NCBI GenBank assembly: GCA_947494925.1
Contig: CANLWS010000006.1
Location: forward strand, 186,001 to 250,000
DNA length: 64,000 nucleotides
Reading direction: 5' to 3'
Source: an uncultured Alteromonadaceae bacterium
GTDB lineage: Bacteria > Pseudomonadota > Gammaproteobacteria > Enterobacterales > Alteromonadaceae
Position 1 is the stretch's first letter; each line of letters opens with the position of its first letter. The translations under genes and the position numbers were made by a program. Positions 36,588 to 45,093 of this stretch are shown here, one piece after another. Below the pieces are notes generated by a model that was not told where the DNA came from, did not search any database, and saw nothing but the letters and a program-made list of their open reading frames with translations.

Positions 36588-38576
36588 TTAAAAACCCGAA
36601 ACCTTGAATCGTTTCGTTTCCGGCTTTTCTTCATCTAACTGTGTTAATCTTGATTGAATATTTTGCCTCAACGTCAGTAATTGTGTGTTCTCCGGCGCTT
36701 GTTGTTCTAGCAATTTAATTTCGGCTAGCAACGATTCTCCTTCCTTGACAAGCTGCGCTTTTTTCAACTCACTTAGTTGCCACTGATAAGTTTTATTATT
36801 TAGCAATTGAATTTTATTATTTAAAGCCAACTGTAATTCTTGTGCTTTCAATTGTTCTTCAAACTGCGTTTTGCGACTTCTCACAAATCCTCTTACATTC
36901 GTAATTTCTTCGCTTTCCGGTGCAAAACTACTTAGCTGGCTGATCATATCAAAGGCTTGGTTAAAATCATTTGAGTCAGCAAACCTCCTGGCATCAGCCA
37001 GCAAGGTATTCTGCAGGGACAAAATTTCCTGCGCTACAAGTTCATTTTGTGGGTCAATAGCGATAATTTGCTGATAATACGCCAGGGCACTCTGATCGGC
37101 TGGTTCTACATATTGTTTTGCCAATACTGCTTGCCGACCTTTGGAGAGTAATGAGTTTATTCGTTGCTGTTTGTCTAATGCTTCCCTTCTTTGTGCTTCA
37201 CTCGCCGCTAAGTCCATTGCAGTCTTAAGTTTTTCCTTAAGTACCGTGGCACGGTCTGAATTTGGCCAAAGTTTCGCAATCTTATCAATCTGAGCCTCTG
37301 CGCCTTGATAATCAGTAGCGTAAATTGCGCTTTCAACTTGAGATGAAAAATCGGTTAAGATCAACATTTCTCCATTGCTGGCAATCAGGTTTTCCGGATC
37401 CATTTCTAGTACTTTTCGATAAAGTAATAGTGCGTTATCACCTTCTTTTGTCCAAAGAACACCTTCATCTCTGAGACGGTTCGCGCGTGACAATTCTGCT
37501 TCCCAGGCAGCGACAACTGGTAATTCTTGTTTGGTGTCATTGGCGTTTATTGCAGGAATATTTTTTTGAACGATACCAGTATCCAACGGAACATGAGGGT
37601 TAATCAGTTGATATTGGTAGAATCCAAATCCAAGAATGACCGCTGTGACCAAAGCAAAAGATAGATTTTTCTTCAACTTGGCAGACTTCTTAGGAGCCCG
37701 AAGGTATTCAGACATGTATATTTTGTTGTCTGGAGATTCAGGCCAAAGAACACTTAAATTTGTTTCTAACAACGTCCTGTCCACCGAACGCAATTTTGCC
37801 TCAAGAACATCAACCAGATTTTTACCCGATTCAGGTCTGTCACCTGGATTTTTGGCTAACAGCAAATTAATTAGATTCTGGAATATATTCGTTGTTTTAG
37901 GTAGCTTTGGAATGTCAGCTGTCAGGTGCTGTAGACCAACGTTGACTATCGAATCGCTTTGATAGGGAACTTGTCCGGTTAACAGTTCGAAAAAAATAAC
38001 ACCTAAAGCATATAAATCACTGCGACCGTCCAACTCTCGCCCATCAATTTGTTCAGGGCTCATATAGGATGGTGTTCCCATAAGTACACCGGTCACCGTC
38101 ATATGGGTGAGTGATTCAGTAGGTCTTGCGATCCCGAAATCAGTTAAAACGATTTCGCCATTAGCTCTGAATAGAATGTTTTCAGGCTTTACGTCCCGAT
38201 GAACATAACCTTTTTCATGGGCATAGTTGAGTGCATTTGCTAAATCAATCATATAACCCAGGGCTTGTTCCACTTTTAAATCCTTCGATTTTGCACGCAG
38301 ATCTTTGCCGGGAAGATATTCCATTGCCATAAATAGGTGGTCGTCGTTTTCTCCTACGTCATAAACAGGCACAATATTCGGGTGGCTCAATTGCGCAATG
38401 ATACGGCCTTCACGCTTAAACCTAAGTGAAAAACTTGCATCGTTGCTGTAGGTATTACGCATTACCTTAATTGCCACACGTCGATTCAGGTTTTCCTGCA
38501 CGGCAAGATGCACTGAAGCAGACGCTCCACTACCCAATTCACGAATAATTTTGTAACCTGAAAAAGCTATATTCAA
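36588..38576 (-). CDS. Membrane-anchored PknB-type Ser/Thr protein kinase
   Basis: A 662-residue receptor-like kinase. The kinase domain spans residues 8-265 with glycine loop LGSGASASVHLA, VAIK lysine K37, catalytic loop YVHRDVKPENILF (D128), DFG at 146-148 and activation-segment GTPSYMSPEQ. One membrane segment follows at about 304-322. The C-terminal periplasmic half (about 340-650) is helical with repeat-like segments (RKVLEMDPENLIASNGE, QQIIAIDPQNELVAQEI), suggesting TPR-like or coiled-coil sensing. It is divergent from the barrel-sigma operon across 100 bp. Confidence 0.9.
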   Translation of the reverse strand: MNIAFSGYKIIRELGSGASASVHLAVQENLNRRVAIKVMRNTYSNDASFSLRFKREGRIIAQLSHPNIVPVYDVGENDDHLFMAMEYLPGKDLRAKSKDLKVEQALGYMIDLANALNYAHEKGYVHRDVKPENILFRANGEIVLTDFGIARPTESLTHMTVTGVLMGTPSYMSPEQIDGRELDGRSDLYALGVIFFELLTGQVPYQSDSIVNVGLQHLTADIPKLPKTTNIFQNLINLLLAKNPGDRPESGKNLVDVLEAKLRSVDRTLLETNLSVLWPESPDNKIYMSEYLRAPKKSAKLKKNLSFALVTAVILGFGFYQYQLINPHVPLDTGIVQKNIPAINANDTKQELPVVAAWEAELSRANRLRDEGVLWTKEGDNALLLYRKVLEMDPENLIASNGEMLILTDFSSQVESAIYATDYQGAEAQIDKIAKLWPNSDRATVLKEKLKTAMDLAASEAQRREALDKQQRINSLLSKGRQAVLAKQYVEPADQSALAYYQQIIAIDPQNELVAQEILSLQNTLLADARRFADSNDFNQAFDMISQLSSFAPESEEITNVRGFVRSRKTQFEEQLKAQELQLALNNKIQLLNNKTYQWQLSELKKAQLVKEGESLLAEIKLLEQQAPENTQLLTLRQNIQSRLTQLDEEKPETKRFKVSGF

Positions 38577-38676
38577 CAGTCACCTACTGGAAGGTATATC
38601 AGTAAAGATCTATAGTATAGCCTGACTTGGACGTTCTCAACTTGGCATATCCTGCTAGTCTAATAAAGGTTTTGAA

Positions 38677-39459
38677 ATGACACTAACCCGCTACCTGTTC
38701 TTACTTGTTTTCATACTTTGCGACGCCGCTCATGCACAAGATCAAGATAAAATCGATCTGATAGCAGGCATTGGTGTTGGTTACACCGAATTAGATTTCC
38801 CTGCCAAATTAGATTCATCTCCCACCTTTCCTTCTGCCGTTTTATCTGGCTCGGTCATCTATCGCGACACCTACTTAAGCCTTAGCTATGCTGATTCAAT
38901 TAGTGAGGAAGATATCTCTGAAGAAGAAGATGTTGGCACGGCTACACGCCAGGATATCGATCTTACCTTAGGTTATAACCTGACTGATTCGCTGACTATT
39001 TTTGCAGGATACAAAGACAGCGAAACAGATTTAAGTCTTTCTCTCAGGGACGATGATGGTCCTTCCCGCAAAGAGTTTTATAAAAAAGATGGATTGTTTA
39101 TAGGCGCCAGCTACAGTTTTGATCTAGATGACGCTGGCAGCTTAACAGTAACTGCAGGTTATTCCGATTTAGACACAGATAATTTATTTTTATCAGATAT
39201 TGAAGAAGAGGAAGAATGTGATGAAGAAGAGTGTGATGTTGAGATGGGAGAATTTGACGATCTGTCTGGGCGATTGTCAGGTAAAGCTGACGGTTGGTCC
39301 ATTGGTATAAATTACCTGGTACCTGTTAAACAGAATATGGCTGTTAAAGTATCCTTCAAAATTAATGACTATCAGGAAGATATTAAGGTTGAACAAAAAA
39401 CTTTTTCAGCTGATCAAACACTGCGCTTTTTTAATGTCAGTCTGGTATACCTTTTCTGA
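38677..39459 (+). CDS. Small outer-membrane beta-barrel protein coupled to an ECF sigma factor
   Basis: A 260-residue exported protein: signal peptide ending AHAQDQ at about residue 21, then alternating amphipathic strands such as LTLGYNLTDSLTIFAGY, ending with the terminal phenylalanine of outer-membrane barrels (SLVYLF). An acidic segment at 176-186 carries two cysteines (CDEEEC) and could bind metal. The TGA stop overlaps the ATG of the sigma gene by one base. It is paralogous to the protein at 41152-41907. Function unknown; a sensor or target of the sigma factor is inferred from coupling. Confidence 0.72.
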   Translation: MTLTRYLFLLVFILCDAAHAQDQDKIDLIAGIGVGYTELDFPAKLDSSPTFPSAVLSGSVIYRDTYLSLSYADSISEEDISEEEDVGTATRQDIDLTLGYNLTDSLTIFAGYKDSETDLSLSLRDDDGPSRKEFYKKDGLFIGASYSFDLDDAGSLTVTAGYSDLDTDNLFLSDIEEEEECDEEECDVEMGEFDDLSGRLSGKADGWSIGINYLVPVKQNMAVKVSFKINDYQEDIKVEQKTFSADQTLRFFNVSLVYLF

Positions 39460-40025
39460 TGCAAAATGAGCATGACTTGACATTATTACTACTGGATAGC
39501 AAAAACGGAAACACTGCTGCATTAAATGTTCTGGTGGAGAAACTCTATCCAATGCTTAAAAACATGGCGTCAGGCTTTATGAGAAGAGAATCTCAGGGCC
39601 ATACGCTTCAAGCTACAGCAGTTGTAAATGAAGCCTACTCGAAATTGTTTAGTGCTGATATTGATTGGCAGGATCGGGCCCACTTTCTGGGTATGGCAAG
39701 CACTGTCATGCGCCGAATTTTGGTTGATCATGCCCGTGCTAAAAATACAGAAAAACGCGGTGGTGATCTGCTTACGGTCACCTATATCGACGCTATTACC
39801 CCTAACCAGATTGAACATGCCAATATGTTGGATTTAGATTCTGCGCTTTTTGATCTGGAGGCATTTGATTCTGTTGGCGCTGAAATACTGCAGATGAGAA
39901 TTTTTTCGGGAATGACAATGCGGGAGATCGCCAGCGCTATGAATTTGTCAATCAGCTCAGTTGAGAGAAGCTTTCGAGTGGTACGAGCTTGGCTTTTCAG
40001 CAGACTATCATCTAGTCATGATTAA
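39459..40025 (+). CDS. ECF-family sigma factor (TIGR02999/ECF43-like)
   Basis: A 188-residue ECF sigma factor. Region 2 includes RRESQGHTLQATAVVNEAY and DWQDRAHFLGMASTVMRRI, then LVDHARAKNTEKRGG; region 4 includes MRIFSGMTMREIASAM and SISSVERSFRVVRAWL. These are the signature segments of the TIGR02999 group, whose genes commonly accompany Ser/Thr kinases. The usual acidic cluster in region 2.2 is replaced by HTLQATAV with threonines at 49 and 53. There is no anti-sigma gene nearby. It is translationally coupled to the barrel gene upstream, and its 3' end overlaps the converging kinase gene by 14 bp. Confidence 0.88.
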   Translation: MQNEHDLTLLLLDSKNGNTAALNVLVEKLYPMLKNMASGFMRRESQGHTLQATAVVNEAYSKLFSADIDWQDRAHFLGMASTVMRRILVDHARAKNTEKRGGDLLTVTYIDAITPNQIEHANMLDLDSALFDLEAFDSVGAEILQMRIFSGMTMREIASAMNLSISSVERSFRVVRAWLFSRLSSSHD

Positions 40026-41013
40026 TTTTTTCAAGCGTTAGTATTAGCTCTGTAGCTGTCGCTATCCTCGAATCAGGATTCTTTTTTAATAAATTAAATA
40101 TTATTGAAGCGATATCCTGCATCTGTTTATCTTCTGCCTCAAAGAGCAGGGGCCTAGGTTTTGATTGAAGCACAGATACAGCCAATTGCTGCCTTGTATC
40201 ACCCTTAAACGGCAGATCTCCTGAAATCATTCTATGCATTAAAACACCCAGAGACCAGAGGTCGGTGCGACCATCTACAACCTGCCCTCGCCACTGTTCT
40301 GGAGACATAAAGTTTGGGCTGCCCAGGATCATGCCTGTAGCAGTCAATTTTGTATCAGCATATTTGGCTATTCCAAAATCGATTAATTTCACGTTGTTTT
40401 GCTGATCAAGGATCACATTGCCTGGCTTAATATCACGATGAAATACTGACTGCTTATGAGCACAGTCTAATGCACTGGCAATTTGCAAACTAATTCTCTT
40501 CACTTCACCCGGTGCTAATACACCTGAACTCAATCTATCTTCAAGTGTAACCCCACGACAGTATTCCAGAACCAGGCAAGGTTGATCTGCATGCCAAATA
40601 ACCTCCTTTAGCCCACATATGTTTGCATGTTTAAGTCGCGATAATAGCTGTGCTTCTTGTTCGAAGCGTTGTATCGCCTTTTTGTCAGATACTAAATAAG
40701 AAGGAAGCAATTTAAGTGCGAATTGAGAAGCCAGACTATCTGTACCTAAATACACCTTCCCCATTGCCCCTGAACCAAGCAACCTATTTATTTGATACTG
40801 CCCTATTGATTCAGGTAAATCATTTTCAGATGTTATCGGCAACCAAGGTGCATGACTAATGTCGTCATTAACTCTCAGAAGTTTTTCTACTTGTTCCCGA
40901 AGATCTCTATCGTCTTCACAGACCATATCCAGGTAGTCTTTTCGGTGACTGGGCGTTTTATCCAACAAATGATCAAATATTTGCTGAATTTCGCTCCATC
41001 TCTGTGGTTCCAT
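40012..41013 (-). CDS. Soluble Ser/Thr protein kinase converging on the ECF sigma gene
   Basis: A 333-residue kinase. The N-terminal extension (about 1-65, opening MEPQRWSEIQQIFDHLLD) is the segment typical of kinases encoded with TIGR02999 sigma factors. The kinase domain has glycine loop LGSGAMGKVYLG (about 79-90), lysine K101, catalytic loop FHRDIKPGNVIL (D194), DFG at 212-214 and GSPNFMSPEQW. There is no membrane segment, so it acts in the cytosol. The likely substrate is the adjacent sigma factor; this is inferred from the neighbourhood and from known kinase-activated ECF factors. Confidence 0.9.
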   Translation of the reverse strand: MEPQRWSEIQQIFDHLLDKTPSHRKDYLDMVCEDDRDLREQVEKLLRVNDDISHAPWLPITSENDLPESIGQYQINRLLGSGAMGKVYLGTDSLASQFALKLLPSYLVSDKKAIQRFEQEAQLLSRLKHANICGLKEVIWHADQPCLVLEYCRGVTLEDRLSSGVLAPGEVKRISLQIASALDCAHKQSVFHRDIKPGNVILDQQNNVKLIDFGIAKYADTKLTATGMILGSPNFMSPEQWRGQVVDGRTDLWSLGVLMHRMISGDLPFKGDTRQQLAVSVLQSKPRPLLFEAEDKQMQDIASIIFNLLKKNPDSRIATATELILTLEKINHD

Positions 41014-41151
41014 AATTTTATAGGTTCCTGTTTCTTTTTAGTCTCTTCTAAAAGCGTTTGTAGTGATTTATTTCTCACATGTTTGCAAAACAATGTTCCA
41101 CTTCTAGTATTACATGACTAACTAGGTACGTGAATATTCCAAGGATGAACA

Positions 41152-41907
41152 ATGAAATCTATACGTAATTTGATTCTTCAGGTAACACTATTGATTAGTT
41201 TTCCGAGTCTGGCAGACATCCATTTCTTGCCGAGATTGGAACTTGGCCAATCTGCCTATGATCTGCGCCTTACAGGAAACATTCAACTACCCTTGGGTCA
41301 AGTATTGTCACCAAGAGGAAGTTTAAGCGCTCAAGTCTATGTTCTGCGAGTTGGAGGTGCCTTGTCCTACAAAAGTGCTTTCGCAGATCTTTCATTTCAA
41401 ACCAGTACTACAGATTCCACAACTCAAGTAATCCCTGAATTATCGCTTACTGAACAGTGGTCTGCTGAACGAAACGACGTAAACCTAACAATTGGCTATG
41501 CACTGACAGAGTCAGTCTCGGTATTTATTGGATACCGTGATCTTGAAGCAAAAGGAGAAGGCGTTCTTAATTCCAGATATAGATTTAAAGACAACGGTGG
41601 TTTTGTCGGAAGCAGTTATAGTTATGATGTGACAGAAACTGCAACCTTAAGTGTTAGTGCGGCATACGCTTTCCTGGATGTAGAGTTTGACCAGGTATTG
41701 GCTGGCTTTCCATTGCCTTTGGATTCAGGCGACGGAGACGGCCTGAAACTAGGATTACAATGGTCTGATAGCTTAAATGATTCCATGGGGTACGTGTTAA
41801 GTGCAGATTGGTATGATTATCAATATGATCTTTCCAATGCTGCGTCAGATATCGAAATTTCGCTGGAAGAAGTGAATGTTAGACTGGGAATAGTTGTAGT
41901 TTTCTGA
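41152..41907 (+). CDS. Small outer-membrane beta-barrel protein, paralogue of the sigma-linked barrel
   Basis: A 251-residue exported protein (signal peptide ending SLADIH at about residue 21-23) with alternating strands and a terminal phenylalanine (LGIVVVF). It parallels the 38677-39459 product segment by segment: LTIGYALTESVSVFIGY with LTLGYNLTDSLTIFAGY, and FVGSSYSYDVTETATLSVSA with FIGASYSFDLDDAGSLTVTA. It lacks the acidic CDEEEC insert. It is divergent from the kinase gene over 138 bp and ends at a bidirectional terminator. Confidence 0.7.
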   Translation: MKSIRNLILQVTLLISFPSLADIHFLPRLELGQSAYDLRLTGNIQLPLGQVLSPRGSLSAQVYVLRVGGALSYKSAFADLSFQTSTTDSTTQVIPELSLTEQWSAERNDVNLTIGYALTESVSVFIGYRDLEAKGEGVLNSRYRFKDNGGFVGSSYSYDVTETATLSVSAAYAFLDVEFDQVLAGFPLPLDSGDGDGLKLGLQWSDSLNDSMGYVLSADWYDYQYDLSNAASDIEISLEEVNVRLGIVVVF

Positions 41908-41918
41908 AATTTGAATAA

Positions 41919-41946
41919 AAAAACCTCACTGAAAAGCGAGGTTTTT
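41919..41946. terminator. Bidirectional terminator between convergent genes
   Basis: AAAAACCTC (41919-41927) pairs with GAGGTTTTT (41938-41946), T-rich in both directions, between the barrel gene (plus) and the large exported-protein gene (minus). Confidence 0.85.
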
Positions 41947-41961
41947 ATCTAAGAGGGGCAA

Positions 41962-44898
41962 TTAAATATTGCTGCAGGCTTCTCCCATTGTTGGAATCGT
42001 AATACATGCCTTTGGAACAGGTTTAAACTCGAGGCTGCCTCTCAGCGCTTCATAACCATCAAATTCTGCCGTTACTATCCCACTTAACCCGCTAATATCC
42101 AGTGTTGCTTCTATCCGGCCTTCAAAGTCATGTTTAATAAGAGGAACGTTGGTGAATGGTGCTTTCAGTACTTCCAAGGAAGCATTTGCCACTTCTTTTG
42201 CTGTTATTACTGCCGCAACACGTGGGTCTAAATCAATAGGCGTCACCACAGTTAAAGCCTGGAGACCTTTAAGACTAAGTTTGGCAGCATCCAGTGCAAT
42301 ATTTGCTACCGCCAGTGACGCTTTTAAGACACCGATGCTTGCATATCGACGGGCAATATCTGCACTTCTCCATGTTTTTTCTTTGATGTAACTCGCATAA
42401 CGACTCGCTTTTTGATACCACTTGGCCTTTTTATACCAACGATATTTAGCCGCAATTTTTGATTTATGAGATGCAATAGCTCGGTTATGTGAGGCTATTG
42501 AGCCATTAAGTTTATTCACCTGTGACTGTGCTGCAGTCAGTGAGGCAGTCGCTTCAGAAAGTTTTTTACTGTGTAAGTCACGTTCCGCTTGCACAACATT
42601 ACGTAAACGCACAATTTCGGAAGAAAGACGGTTAACTTCATTTTGAGCAGATGTAAGTGCGTCTGCTGCATCTTGCATGGCTTGCGTTATTTCGCCTAAG
42701 CCCAATGAAATAGTTGCATACCCTGTTAATGCAGGTCCTTTATTTGTAACTGAACCTAACATTGCAATCTCATTTAAAGGTGTAACAAAAATACCGTTGA
42801 TGAACATACCACCCGCGTTAATTTCAATGCTCACCTCATCCAGACCCACACCAAATACATCCGCGCTTCCTGCAAGCTTTAATTTGAAATCACGGGCATC
42901 AACAAAAGATACTTTTGCTTCAACCTCAATGTCTCCACCAAAAGCGATATCAGGGTGGATTTGATTTCGGGTCACACCTTGCAATTCAAAACCCTGAGGG
43001 CTCAAGGCTACGCTTGCCTGAATGCTTTGCAGATCATTTAGTGGCACGCCAATCATTTGACCAATCAATTCAGCACCAAGGCTAAACTCACCATTAAGTG
43101 CAATCTTGGTATCAACGAAATCATAGTCTATATAACCTACAGCAGTTACTTTGCCTGACGGTGCAACAGGCATGAAATTTTTCATTAACGCCGTATCAGG
43201 CTCCATTAAACCACTGACAAACGCCATTTGTTTTCCGGGAGAAACCTGGAAAGAGCTTGAGGCACTGCCCAGATACAAGGACAAGTCGACCACATCAGAG
43301 GGTAATGATATTGCTAAGTCACCGTTGCCCCCCATAACAAAGCCTTCGTCACCTATATAAGTTACAACTTCTCCATCCAATACCACTATGCCGTCCATGG
43401 TTACTGCGCCTTTCATATATAGTTGGCCACTAAATTTTTGTGAGTCTTCAGGTACGCCCATGACATTCTCTGCTTTGTAAGGGATCCATCCATTCCAGGA
43501 GAATGCAAACGCGTCTAACCCAAGATCAAATTTACGACGTTTTTTAGTGTCACTTGCTTCATTTGATTTTTGTGGATCCGAAGTAGTCTCCCGTTTACGA
43601 TTTATATCGCTCACATCAATTCCTTGCGCCAATTCATCTTTAGAAAAGTAGTTACCGTTTTCTTTAGGATCTCCATCAAGAACAAAATCACCCGCATTAT
43701 CTTGTTGATAAAAACTGACAATTAGGGTGCCATCTTCCTTGTAGTCATGTTTAATCATTCGCCCACTAGCTGGGTCCAATATGAATTTATTCACCACATT
43801 TCCCTGGAAATCATAGTATTCAGTGATTTCACGACTAATAGTGCCATCACTGTTTTTCTCAAAGTATGAGGTGGAGTTGTAGCCATTCAAACGATTACGA
43901 TTTGTGTTGTTAACATCAACACCATTGTTCAGTTCAACCAGGTTAAAGTAGTCGCCAGCATCTTTTGTCGCTCCTTCCCTCAGAAAGTCGCCATCTTCAT
44001 CTCTTTGATAAAAACTGACAGTGACAGACCCACTCTCGTCAATGTCATGTTTAATTAAAGCGCCAGTTTCCTGATCATAAATAAACCGTTGAACAAGCTG
44101 ACCATTGTCATCGTAATAATCTATTTGTTCCGATTGGACGCCTGTTTGTGGATCCTCCTTTGTGTACCGAACCGGCAGGTAAGACTTTTCAGGTTCAATT
44201 TTACTGGGTTCCTGACCATTTTGATTGAGCGTTAATTTATAGTCTTGACCACTGAATAAGTATGGATCTACGAGATCCAGCGCGAAAGAAATACTTTTTT
44301 CTTCAGCAATATTAATGGCAAATGAAGAATTATCAGACATCCCGAGATTAAACATCTGATTAAGATCCAGACTCAATCCCCCAGTACTTGTATGAAAAAG
44401 TAAGTAGGGTGAAGTTGATTCCCGCGTAGTGCCGTTTAAAGCGGTACCATCATTTAAAGGAAGCTGATTCTGGAAAATGTCGTTAATTGTTTCCTGCTGA
44501 AACAATCCCACTACTGCCATAGGGGGCTCAGCATTAATATTGGCATCTTCGAGCAATTGCCACTCATCAATTGGCAGTCTTGCAGTACCATAAAATTCCA
44601 GTAACTGACCTGTAACTGGATCGATATCTAAGACCAGATCTGTGTCTCCAAGAGGTAAGGTCATATCAGCAGCAATAAATGTAACATCCCCGTTGATTTC
44701 CATTCGGCCTGATTGGCCTATTGTTTGGATACCGTCAAGACTGGTTTGTAATTCTAATGCAGAAGATAAGTTTATAGTGCAGTGGTTTTGACCGCAGTCT
44801 ATAGCACTGGCTTGAAGTGAATAAGTAGATAATGTTGTCAGTATTGTTAGAGTGCCTAAACCGTTGACTACACCTGACCGAATTGCTTTGAGTTTCAT
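41962..44898 (-). CDS. Large exported protein of unknown function with tandem repeat and coiled coil
   Basis: A 978-residue protein. The ATG at 44898 is chosen because AAAGGAG lies about 8 bases upstream and a signal peptide follows (cleavage near LQASAIDC); the open frame extends to 44964. Layout: cysteine pair DCGQNHC; beta-rich region; two tandem repeats exactly 100 residues apart (about 259-336 and 359-436); beta-rich central part with glycine-turn strands; a coiled coil (about 738-818); a basic, tyrosine-rich helical stretch (KYRWYKKAKWYQKASRYASY); and a beta-rich C-terminus with two cysteines. No domain is recognised with confidence. It may be an outer-membrane or surface protein, possibly controlled by the neighbouring sigma factor. 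Confidence 0.75.
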   Translation of the reverse strand: MKLKAIRSGVVNGLGTLTILTTLSTYSLQASAIDCGQNHCTINLSSALELQTSLDGIQTIGQSGRMEINGDVTFIAADMTLPLGDTDLVLDIDPVTGQLLEFYGTARLPIDEWQLLEDANINAEPPMAVVGLFQQETINDIFQNQLPLNDGTALNGTTRESTSPYLLFHTSTGGLSLDLNQMFNLGMSDNSSFAINIAEEKSISFALDLVDPYLFSGQDYKLTLNQNGQEPSKIEPEKSYLPVRYTKEDPQTGVQSEQIDYYDDNGQLVQRFIYDQETGALIKHDIDESGSVTVSFYQRDEDGDFLREGATKDAGDYFNLVELNNGVDVNNTNRNRLNGYNSTSYFEKNSDGTISREITEYYDFQGNVVNKFILDPASGRMIKHDYKEDGTLIVSFYQQDNAGDFVLDGDPKENGNYFSKDELAQGIDVSDINRKRETTSDPQKSNEASDTKKRRKFDLGLDAFAFSWNGWIPYKAENVMGVPEDSQKFSGQLYMKGAVTMDGIVVLDGEVVTYIGDEGFVMGGNGDLAISLPSDVVDLSLYLGSASSSFQVSPGKQMAFVSGLMEPDTALMKNFMPVAPSGKVTAVGYIDYDFVDTKIALNGEFSLGAELIGQMIGVPLNDLQSIQASVALSPQGFELQGVTRNQIHPDIAFGGDIEVEAKVSFVDARDFKLKLAGSADVFGVGLDEVSIEINAGGMFINGIFVTPLNEIAMLGSVTNKGPALTGYATISLGLGEITQAMQDAADALTSAQNEVNRLSSEIVRLRNVVQAERDLHSKKLSEATASLTAAQSQVNKLNGSIASHNRAIASHKSKIAAKYRWYKKAKWYQKASRYASYIKEKTWRSADIARRYASIGVLKASLAVANIALDAAKLSLKGLQALTVVTPIDLDPRVAAVITAKEVANASLEVLKAPFTNVPLIKHDFEGRIEATLDISGLSGIVTAEFDGYEALRGSLEFKPVPKACITIPTMGEACSNI
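43591..43824 (-). repeat. Coding tandem repeat, second unit
   Basis: Encodes the unit opening TEYYDFQGNVVNKFILD and ending QGIDVSDINRKR; 78 residues aligned without gaps to the first unit, exactly 300 bp away. Confidence 0.85.
43891..44124 (-). repeat. Coding tandem repeat, first unit
   Basis: Encodes the unit opening IDYYDDNGQLVQRFIYD and ending NGVDVNNTNRNR. The shared core is G-x-I/L-IKHD ... VSFYQ-x-D ... GDF, then G-DYF/NYF and GVDV/GIDV. Confidence 0.85.
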
Positions 44899-45093
44899 GA
44901 GATTTCTCCTTTGATTCGGACAGAAAACCCTGTCCTTATCTAACGAAGCGAAATCGGACAACAAAACCCTTCAATAAATTTTAAATTATTTTCACCTTTT
45001 TATTTATATCGTTTTATATCAACAAGTTAGAATTGTAGGATAGTCGCAAGCCGATATGGCTAAATACCCGTATGTGATAACAAATATCAACCA

